Positions 1 to 5,124 of a stretch of 6,777 bases of DNA are shown one piece after another. Position 1 is the first letter of the stretch. Each line of letters starts with the position of its first letter. This stretch comes from Chloroflexi bacterium RBG_13_51_52. GTDB taxonomy: Bacteria; Chloroflexota; Dehalococcoidia; Dehalococcoidales; RBG-16-60-22. The translations under genes and the position numbers were made by a program. Where the stretch lies: NCBI GenBank assembly GCA_001796525.1, contig MGMT01000029.1, positions 1-6,777 of the forward strand, written 5' to 3'. A model generated the notes under the pieces. It was given only the letters and a program-made list of their open reading frames with translations, did no database searches and was not told where the DNA came from.

Positions 1-1
1 T

Positions 2-277
2 AAAACAGAGGTCGAGGATATTAAAAAACTCTGTCAGCAGGGTAAAATCGGCTGCGTGGCATGCAAGAAAAACGCCGCCAATGTCATCAATGCCTTTCTC
101 AACCCGATACGTGAAAAAAGGGCGGAATATGAAGCCAAGCCGGGAATTATGAAAAACGCGCTACGAACAGGCAACGAAAGGACTCTTAAAGAAAGCCATA
201 GTACAATGAGCCTGGTACGTGACGCAATGCACTTTAACTATAAGGATTTACTCAATGGTAAAAAATACATGGCCTGA
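2..277 (+). CDS. trpS: Tryptophanyl-tRNA synthetase, C-terminal fragment (5' end outside window)
   Basis: This is the 3' end of a class I aminoacyl-tRNA synthetase that charges tRNA-Trp with tryptophan in the cytoplasm. Only the last 91 codons are present, and the frame is open to the left edge. The assignment rests on the C-terminal helical region typical of bacterial TrpS: GCVACKK at about residues 17-23 of the fragment, then PIREKRAEYE, and a closing helix with LVRDAMHF (family form usually 'VREAMG'). The catalytic HIGH-like and KMSKS motifs lie upstream and cannot be checked. An in-frame GTG at 56 is internal, not a start, because family-like sequence continues before it. The stop at 275-277 lies inside the next gene, trpB, giving a 23-base overlap, so trpS and trpB are very likely cotranscribed. 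The alternative of another class I synthetase is unlikely given this C-terminus. Confidence 0.88.
   Translation, partial: KTEVEDIKKLCQQGKIGCVACKKNAANVINAFLNPIREKRAEYEAKPGIMKNALRTGNERTLKESHSTMSLVRDAMHFNYKDLLNGKKYMA
242..246 (+). promoter_or_regulatory. Ribosome binding site that fixes the trpB start
   Basis: AAGGA at 242-246 lies 8 bases before the ATG at 255, inside the trpS coding sequence. It decides between that ATG and the in-frame ATG at 219. The upstream choice would add 12 residues unlike any TrpB N-terminus, and no comparable purine motif precedes it. Confidence 0.7.
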
Positions 278-1454
278 TAGCAGCGGGTACTACGGAAAGT
301 ACGGCGGGAAGTTCGTGCCGGAAACATTGATGTCGGCGCTAAGCGAACTGGAGAGCGCCTATGCCGAAGCCCTCGCCGACGCCGAATTCCAGCAACAGTT
401 CAACCAGCTATGCAAAGACTATATAGGGCGGCCAACACCGCTTTATTACGCGGTACAGCTAACGGCAAAGTCGGGCGGGGCAACCATCCTGCTAAAGCGG
501 GAAGACCTGGCGCATACCGGAGCACACAAGATAAATAACGCGCTGGGGCAGGGACTGCTAGCAAAGCGCATGGGCAAGACGAGGATTATCGCCGAGACGG
601 GGGCGGGGCAGCACGGTGTCGCGGTAGCGACCGTCTGCGCCATGCTGGGACTGGAATGCATCGTTTACATGGGTGAGGAAGATATCAAGAGACAGGCGCC
701 TAATGTCACCCGGATGGAACTGACGGGAGCCGAGGTGAGACCGGTAACATCGGGGAGCAAAACGCTCAAGGACGCAATCAACGAGGCGATACGCGACTGG
801 GTAAGCAACGTAAGAACCACCCATTACCTGCTGGGTTCGGTGGTGGGGCCGCACCCCTACCCGATGATAGTGCGCGACTTCCAGTCGATTATCGGTAGAG
901 AAAGTAAAGAGCAGGTATTAGCAGTATATAAACGCCTGCCGGACTACCTGGTGGCATGCGTTGGCGGGGGAAGTAACAGCATCGGGCTTTTCCATCCTTT
1001 TTACGATGACAAAGACGTAAAATTCATCGGGGTGGAGGCGGGGGGCGAAGGACTAGAGAGCGGCAAACATTCAGCTACATTAGCAACGGGAAAAGCAGGC
1101 GTATTGCACGGCACGAAATCGTACCTCATGGAAGACGAGCACGGGCAGATAAAAGAGACGCACAGTATAGCACCGGGGCTGGACTACCCAGGGGTGGGGC
1201 CGGAGCACAGCTTTTATAAAGACAGCGGAAGGGCAACCTACGTGACAGTCGACGATAAACAAGCGCTGGAGGGATTCAGACTGCTATGCGACACCGAGGG
1301 CATCATCCCGGCGCTGGAATCAGCCCACGCTATTTATTATGCCGCTAAAATGGCCAAAGGACTGGGACAAGAAATATTAATTATCGTTAATTTATCGGGG
1401 CGGGGGGATAAGGACTTGGATATCGTGACGAAAGCCCTGGGGATGGGGAAATGA
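255..1454 (+). CDS. trpB: Tryptophan synthase beta chain (canonical TrpB1)
   Basis: This PLP-dependent enzyme condenses indole with L-serine to give L-tryptophan, as the beta subunit of the alpha2-beta2 tryptophan synthase. From the ATG at 255 it is 399 residues long, against 397 for the E. coli protein. Every key residue sits at a constant offset of about +4 to +5 from the enteric enzyme. Lys92 in GAHKIN is the Schiff-base lysine. Glu114 in ETGAGQHG is the catalytic acid. GGGSN at 237-241 grips the PLP phosphate. Asp310 is in LDYPGVGPEHS, and Ser381 in NLSGRGDKD contacts the PLP ring nitrogen. The N-terminal YGKYGGKFVPETL is also characteristic. The gene starts inside trpS and its stop overlaps the trpA start (ATGA), the usual arrangement for stoichiometric alpha/beta production. 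It looks intact and functional. Confidence 0.97.
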   Translation: MVKNTWPDSSGYYGKYGGKFVPETLMSALSELESAYAEALADAEFQQQFNQLCKDYIGRPTPLYYAVQLTAKSGGATILLKREDLAHTGAHKINNALGQGLLAKRMGKTRIIAETGAGQHGVAVATVCAMLGLECIVYMGEEDIKRQAPNVTRMELTGAEVRPVTSGSKTLKDAINEAIRDWVSNVRTTHYLLGSVVGPHPYPMIVRDFQSIIGRESKEQVLAVYKRLPDYLVACVGGGSNSIGLFHPFYDDKDVKFIGVEAGGEGLESGKHSATLATGKAGVLHGTKSYLMEDEHGQIKETHSIAPGLDYPGVGPEHSFYKDSGRATYVTVDDKQALEGFRLLCDTEGIIPALESAHAIYYAAKMAKGLGQEILIIVNLSGRGDKDLDIVTKALGMGK

Positions 1455-2245
1455 GCCGAATCGATGATATTTTTCAACCGGGCTACAAGGCATTAATAGC
1501 CTTCGTGACAGCGGGCTATCCCAACTATAAAGCCACGGCCAAGATAGCCGTAGCGTTGGCGGAATGCGGCTGTGATATCATCGAGCTGGGGATACCGTTT
1601 TCCGACCCGCTGGCGGACGGGGCGACGATACAGAAAGCCAGCTACCAAGCCCTGCAACAAGGCATAACACCGGAAGCCTGTTTAAAAATAGCGGCAGATA
1701 TCAGGAAGAAAATCAAGACACCGTTGATTTTTATGACCTATTACAATCCGGTGCTCAATTACGGGCTGAAGGATTTCTGCAAGAGCTGCGTTAAAGCCGG
1801 CATCAACGGACTGATAGTACCAGACCTGCCGCCGGAAGAGGGACTGGAACTAGAGACAATAACGCGAAAGAGCAAGCTCGACCTGATATATCTGCTGGCG
1901 CCGACGAGCACGGAAAACAGAATCAACATCGTGGCTTCAAGTTCACGGGGATTTATTTACCTGGTCTCACTGGCCGGGGTTACCGGCACGAGGAACGAAC
2001 TATCGCCAGAACTGCAAAGCTTTGTCAAAAGGGTTAGAGAAAAAACTACCCTGCCATTATGCGTGGGTTTCGGGATATCCACAGTAGAGCACGCCAAACA
2101 GGCAGCAGCTTTAGCCGACGGTGTTATCATCGGCAGCCGGCTGATACAGCTGATAGAAGAGGACGCTAAGCTTATCTCAATAAAGTCTTTCGTCACGAGC
2201 ATACGCCAGGCTTTAGATACGCAGAAAAACACCGGGGGCTATTAA
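1451..2245 (+). CDS. trpA: Tryptophan synthase alpha chain
   Basis: The alpha subunit cleaves indole-3-glycerol phosphate to indole and glyceraldehyde-3-phosphate and passes indole through a tunnel to TrpB. The protein is 264 residues (E. coli 268) and forms a single TIM barrel. Visible signatures are the catalytic Glu45 and Asp56 in ELGIPFSDPLADG, the loop LAPTSTENRI, the mobile loop GVTGTRNE, and the phosphate-binding GFGIS and GVIIGSRL near the C-terminus. The start ATG overlaps the trpB stop as ATGA. GGGGA at 1439-1443 gives a modest ribosome binding site 7 bases upstream, so translational coupling to trpB is likely. No strong terminator follows; only a 5-bp hairpin lies in the 52 bases before the next gene. 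It appears complete. Confidence 0.97.
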   Translation: MSRIDDIFQPGYKALIAFVTAGYPNYKATAKIAVALAECGCDIIELGIPFSDPLADGATIQKASYQALQQGITPEACLKIAADIRKKIKTPLIFMTYYNPVLNYGLKDFCKSCVKAGINGLIVPDLPPEEGLELETITRKSKLDLIYLLAPTSTENRINIVASSSRGFIYLVSLAGVTGTRNELSPELQSFVKRVREKTTLPLCVGFGISTVEHAKQAAALADGVIIGSRLIQLIEEDAKLISIKSFVTSIRQALDTQKNTGGY

Positions 2246-2246
2246 T

Positions 2247-2276
2247 TTGGTAGTGCCCTACCGTTTAATATATAAT
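2247..2276 (+). promoter_or_regulatory. Candidate sigma-70-type promoter for the trpB2-like gene
   Basis: A perfect TATAAT lies at 2271-2276. TTGGTA at 2247-2252 (four of six consensus bases) stands 18 bases upstream as a possible -35. Transcription would begin near 2283, leaving only about 15 bases before the ATG at 2298, just enough for the ribosome binding site. The element could give the TrpB2-like gene expression independent of trpBA. A small inverted repeat sits across the -35/spacer. The call comes from sequence matching only. Confidence 0.55.
2249..2262 (+). repeat. Small inverted repeat (5-bp stem, 4-base loop) in the trpA downstream spacer
   Basis: GGTAG (2249-2253) and CTACC (2258-2262) are perfect reverse complements around TGCC, with one possible extra G-U pair. 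The hairpin overlaps the candidate -35 and is followed by TTTAATATATAAT. It might be a weak terminator after trpA, an operator in the promoter spacer, or chance; the stem is too short to decide. Confidence 0.3.
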
Positions 2277-2286
2277 AGTGACTTGT

Positions 2287-2294
2287 AAGGAGGG
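2287..2294 (+). promoter_or_regulatory. Strong ribosome binding site of the trpB2-like gene
   Basis: AAGGAGGG is nearly full complementarity to the 16S rRNA 3' end. It sits just before the ATG at 2298 and is the strongest Shine-Dalgarno sequence in the window. It supports that start over the later in-frame ATG at 2334, and suggests efficient translation without help from trpA coupling. Confidence 0.75.
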
Positions 2295-2297
2295 AAA

Positions 2298-3671
2298 ATG
2301 GAAAAATCAAAATACATTTTAGAAGAAAAGCAAATGCCAACCCGCTGGTATAACATCCAGGCGGACCTGCCACAACCGCTGCCACCGTATCTGCATCCGG
2401 GCACCAAGCAACCCATCGGGCCAGCCGACCTGGCACCACTATTCGCCATGGAGTTGATTAAGCAGGAAGTCAGCCAGGAAAGGTATATCGATATTCCAGA
2501 GGAGGTGCAGGAGATATACCACCTGTGGAGGCCGACCATACTGCACCGGGCGTACCGGCTGGAAAAAGCCCTGGATACACCTGCCAAGATTTACTACAAA
2601 TACGAGGGGACCAGTCCGCCCGGGAGCCACAAACCCAACACAGCCGTAGCCCAAGCATATTACAACAAAAAGGAAGGCATCAAACGCATCACAACCGAAA
2701 CAGGAGCCGGTCAGTGGGGAAGCTCGCTGGCGTTTGCCTGCAATCTTTACGGGCTGGAATGCAAGGTATACATGGTCAAGGTTAGTTATAACCAGAAACC
2801 TTACCGGCGCATCATGATGGAGACCTGGGGCGCCAAATGTGTACCGAGTCCAAGCCCGGACACAAAAGCAGGACGCGACATGCTGGCTAAAGACCCGGAA
2901 TGCCCGGGCAGCCTGGGACTCGCCATCAGCGAAGCCGTCGAGGATGCGGCTATGCGCGAAGACACTCATTACTCGCTGGGCAGCGTGCTCAACCACGTAC
3001 TGATGCACCAGACTATCATCGGGCAGGAAGCCATGAAGCAGATGGAAATGGCGGGGCACTACCCGGACATTATCATCGGCTGCGTTGGCGGAGGTTCGAA
3101 CTTCGCCGGCATGTTCCTGCCTTTCGCCAAGGATAAAATAAGCGGCAAAAAGAAGAACCTGCGTATCATCAACGTCGAGCCGGAGAGCTGCCCGACCCTC
3201 ACCAAGGGTCTTTACGCTTATGATTTCGGCGACGTTGCCGGCATGGCACCTATCGCCAAGATGTTCACGCTGGGCCACACGTTCATGCCGCCACCCGTGC
3301 ACGCGGGCGGGCTACGCTACCACGGCATGGCGCCACTCATCTGCTACCTGCACAAGCTCGGGTTCGTCGAAGCCCAGGCTGTACCGCAGCTCAAGACTTT
3401 CGAGGCAGGGATTACTTTCGCCCGCACCGAGGGCATCATCAGCGCGCCGGAGACCAACCACGCCATTCGCGTCGTCATCGACGAAGCGCTGAAGTGCAAG
3501 CAGTCCGGAGAGTCCAAGGTCATCCTGTTCAACCACAGCGGCCACGGTCACTTCGACATGGGCGCATACGAGGCATACCTTAGCGGCAAACTGCAGGACT
3601 ATGCCTACCCCGAAGATATGGTAAAGGAAGCGCTGAAATCGCTGCCCGAAGTACCAGCCGAATTTAAATAG
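2298..3671 (+). CDS. trpB2: TrpB2-type tryptophan synthase beta-like PLP enzyme
   Basis: This 457-residue fold-type II PLP enzyme belongs to the TrpB2 (TrpB-like) family, which is longer than and divergent from canonical TrpB. It has a distinctive N-terminal region of about 80 residues (RWYNIQADLP, then RPTILHRAYRLEKAL). Next come YYKYEGTSPPGSHKPN with the presumed PLP lysine Lys112, ETGAGQWG with Glu134, VSYNQKPYRR, the phosphate loop GGGSN at 264-268, and a C-terminal NHSGHGHFD with Ser414 at the PLP ring-nitrogen position. The catalytic residues are all present, so it should be active. TrpB2 proteins studied elsewhere can make tryptophan from indole and serine but associate poorly or not at all with canonical TrpA; indole salvage and serine deamination have been proposed. 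Which applies here is unknown. The gene follows trpA by 52 bases, has its own promoter-like sequence and ends at a strong terminator. Confidence 0.92.
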   Translation: MEKSKYILEEKQMPTRWYNIQADLPQPLPPYLHPGTKQPIGPADLAPLFAMELIKQEVSQERYIDIPEEVQEIYHLWRPTILHRAYRLEKALDTPAKIYYKYEGTSPPGSHKPNTAVAQAYYNKKEGIKRITTETGAGQWGSSLAFACNLYGLECKVYMVKVSYNQKPYRRIMMETWGAKCVPSPSPDTKAGRDMLAKDPECPGSLGLAISEAVEDAAMREDTHYSLGSVLNHVLMHQTIIGQEAMKQMEMAGHYPDIIIGCVGGGSNFAGMFLPFAKDKISGKKKNLRIINVEPESCPTLTKGLYAYDFGDVAGMAPIAKMFTLGHTFMPPPVHAGGLRYHGMAPLICYLHKLGFVEAQAVPQLKTFEAGITFARTEGIISAPETNHAIRVVIDEALKCKQSGESKVILFNHSGHGHFDMGAYEAYLSGKLQDYAYPEDMVKEALKSLPEVPAEFK

Positions 3672-3690
3672 AACGAGATTCAGTCAAAGC

Positions 3691-3734
3691 AACAAGTCCC
3701 CTTCTCTTGATAAGGAGAGGGGGACTTGTTTTTT
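3691..3734 (+). terminator. Strong intrinsic terminator after the trp block
   Basis: The left arm 3691-3708 pairs with 3713-3730 across the GATA loop at 3709-3712. All 18 positions pair, two of them as G-U. The stem includes a run of four C opposite four G, and T3729-T3734 form the U-tract. It begins 20 bases after the trpB2 stop and should end transcription of the whole trpS-trpB-trpA-trpB2 block. In the reverse direction the tail is only TTGCTTTG, so termination there would be weaker. Confidence 0.9.
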
Positions 3735-3758
3735 CAAGAAAATATCAAGATACAAGAT

Positions 3759-3794
3759 ATGCCGATTTCATGCGGCATCCCGTATGAGTTACGG
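3759..3794. repeat. Two adjacent small hairpins
   Basis: ATGCCG (3759-3764) pairs with CGGCAT (3773-3778) around an 8-base loop. One base later CCGTA (3780-3784) pairs with TACGG (3790-3794) around TGAGT. The pair lies just after the trp terminator in AT-rich DNA. The G+C-richer patch with back-to-back inverted repeats looks like the remnant of a short dispersed repeat, but a single copy cannot show this. Confidence 0.35.
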
Positions 3795-3889
3795 AATCGT
3801 GACAATGACCAAAATAAAACTCAAAAATCAATAAATAAAAATCAGAGACACAGAAAAAAGATAAAAAATGTGGGAGCGGATATAGAGAA

Positions 3890-3934
3890 GATTCCTCCAC
3901 CCAGATATCCTTCACTATGCTTCAGGATGACAGA
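3890..3934. repeat. Segment resembling a dispersed intergenic repeat
   Basis: The core ATCCTTCACTATGCTTCAGG (3907-3926) is followed by ATGACAG and flanked by ATCCT (3907-3911) and AGGAT (3924-3928) as terminal inverted arms. From memory, intergenic elements of the form 'GATCCTTCGCT..GCTCAGGATGAC' recur many times in a number of environmental bacterial genomes. The window has only one copy, so its repeat nature is inferred from this resemblance and not shown. Confidence 0.4.
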
Positions 3935-3980
3935 TGAGACAGGGAGAATATTTTCACAATATCTTAACAATTTATCGGTA

Positions 3981-3989
3981 TGATATAAT
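3981..3989 (+). promoter_or_regulatory. Extended -10 promoter element of the htrA-like gene
   Basis: TGATATAAT contains a perfect TATAAT at 3984-3989 preceded by the TG of an extended -10 motif. No -35 with ideal spacing is visible; TTAACA at 3964-3969 matches five of six consensus bases but leaves only a 14-base spacer. The extended -10 could compensate. Predicted start of transcription is near 3996, giving a short leader that carries AAGGAAAG (3998-4005) before the ATG at 4011. Confidence 0.6.
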
Positions 3990-4010
3990 TAAAACATAAG
4001 GAAAGAGTCT

Positions 4011-5123
4011 ATGAAAAACCAAAAATTAAGCATTTTTTTATTATCTTTTATTATCATTGTAACACTGGGAGTAACGTTCCTGGCGGGCTGTGTAACCATC
4101 ACGCAGAGTCCAGATAGTCCAACGAATGCCGCTACCCCGATAAGCTCTACATGGACCCCGCCAGCGAGCAGCGGAACAACCACGCAACTGCCGAGCATCG
4201 CCGATGTAGTAGCAATGGTAAAACCATCGGTAGTAGCCATCAACACCGAAGTAACTTCTTACGACTTTTTCAACCGACCTTACACCCAGCAAGGCGCCGG
4301 TTCCGGCTGGATAATCGATGAAAACGGGATTATCGTGACTAACAACCATGTAGTAGAAGGAGCCAAGACTATTACGGTCACGACCGATAACGGCGATACC
4401 TATGACGCCGATATCAGTTCCGTATCCACCGACGCCCTGAACGACCTGGCAATAATCAAGATAGACGCTAAGAATCTGCCTGCCTTAAGGATAGGCAGCG
4501 CCGTCGATATGCGCATCGGCGACTGGGTAGTAGCCATCGGGAACGCGCTGGGGCAGGGAACGAGAGCTACCGAAGGAATTGTAAGCCGACAGGGGGTATC
4601 ATTACCGGTAGACCAGAACCAGACGCTTTACGACCTTATCGAGACGAGCGCCGCCATTAACCCGGGCAACAGCGGCGGCCCACTGGTTAACCTTGCAGGA
4701 GAAGTAATCGGCATCACGAGCGCGAAAATCGCCAGTGTAGGCGTCGAGGGCATGGGATACGCCATCAGCATCGACACCGCCATGCCGATTATCCAGGAAC
4801 TGGTAACCAAAGGATACGTGACGCGGCCGTGGCTAGGGGTGGGGCTTTATACCGTCGACCAGAATGCAATCAGTCAATTAGACCTTAAAGTTGATACAGG
4901 CGTGCTGATAACACAGGTAGTTGTCAACAGCCCAGCGGACAAAGCCGGCCTCGAGCAATGGGATGTAATCGTCAGCCTTAATGGTATAGAAGTAACCAAT
5001 ATAGAAGAACTGACTGAGGTTATACACGCAGCAACAATAGGCGAGACGATAGAGTTAAAATACTGGCGCGGCGACACGGAATACACGACCAGTATTACAC
5101 CAATCGAAAGCCCAAGACCGTAA
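4011..5123 (+). CDS. HtrA/DegP-family serine protease, probable lipoprotein, single PDZ domain
   Basis: This 370-residue S1C-type serine protease probably handles misfolded or damaged proteins outside the cytoplasmic membrane. The N-terminus has a basic MKNQK, a hydrophobic segment (about 6-23) and the lipobox LAGC with Cys27, indicating signal peptidase II cleavage and lipid anchoring. A Ser/Thr/Pro-rich linker runs from about 32 to 62. The protease domain (about 63-260) has an intact triad: His113 in TNNHVVEG, Asp145 in NDLAIIK and Ser221 in GNSGGPL. One PDZ domain follows (about 270-366, beginning near PWLGVGLYTV, with SPADKAGLEQWDVI). A single PDZ fits a DegS/DegQ-like or Gram-positive HtrA layout better than DegP, which has two. 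The start is supported by AAGGAAAG at 3998-4005 and by the signal peptide. It has its own promoter and appears monocistronic, ending one base from the convergent ileS stop. The exact paralogue name is not assignable. Confidence 0.93.
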   Translation: MKNQKLSIFLLSFIIIVTLGVTFLAGCVTITQSPDSPTNAATPISSTWTPPASSGTTTQLPSIADVVAMVKPSVVAINTEVTSYDFFNRPYTQQGAGSGWIIDENGIIVTNNHVVEGAKTITVTTDNGDTYDADISSVSTDALNDLAIIKIDAKNLPALRIGSAVDMRIGDWVVAIGNALGQGTRATEGIVSRQGVSLPVDQNQTLYDLIETSAAINPGNSGGPLVNLAGEVIGITSAKIASVGVEGMGYAISIDTAMPIIQELVTKGYVTRPWLGVGLYTVDQNAISQLDLKVDTGVLITQVVVNSPADKAGLEQWDVIVSLNGIEVTNIEELTEVIHAATIGETIELKYWRGDTEYTTSITPIESPRP

Positions 5124-5124
5124 G

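Larger units (their letters stand above)
3735..3983. other. AT-rich intergenic region without a credible gene
   Basis: Between the terminator and the htrA promoter there is about 250 bases of low-complexity, A-rich sequence, strongest around 3810-3870. One + strand reading frame of 85 codons spans 3726-3983, but it starts inside the terminator U-tract, has no ribosome binding site and has low-complexity Lys/Asn/Arg-rich content, so I do not call it a gene. What is visible is two adjacent hairpins (3759-3794) and a repeat-like segment (about 3890-3934). No tRNA, rRNA or riboswitch fold was recognised. Confidence 0.6.

Noticed and set aside
219..254. Upstream ATG that would lengthen TrpB by 12 residues
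   Set aside because: The extra residues do not match TrpB N-termini and no ribosome binding site precedes 219, whereas AAGGA sits 8 bases before the ATG at 255.
2439..3302. 287-codon - strand reading frame opposite the trpB2-like gene
   Set aside because: It lies wholly within a well-supported PLP enzyme gene on the + strand, resembles no family I know, and is typical of an antisense shadow in GC-rich coding sequence.
3691..3730. Long perfect hairpin considered as a repeat or a small RNA
   Set aside because: Its position 20 bases after a stop codon and the immediate T-run make an intrinsic terminator the simplest explanation.
3810..3870. A-rich stretch considered as an origin-like or AT-rich regulatory element
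   Set aside because: No iterons, DnaA-box cluster or other ordered repeats are visible; low-complexity intergenic composition explains it.
3726..3983. 85-codon + strand reading frame between trpB2 and htrA
   Set aside because: It begins inside the terminator T-run, has no ribosome binding site, and translates to low-complexity basic sequence covering the hairpins and the repeat-like segment.
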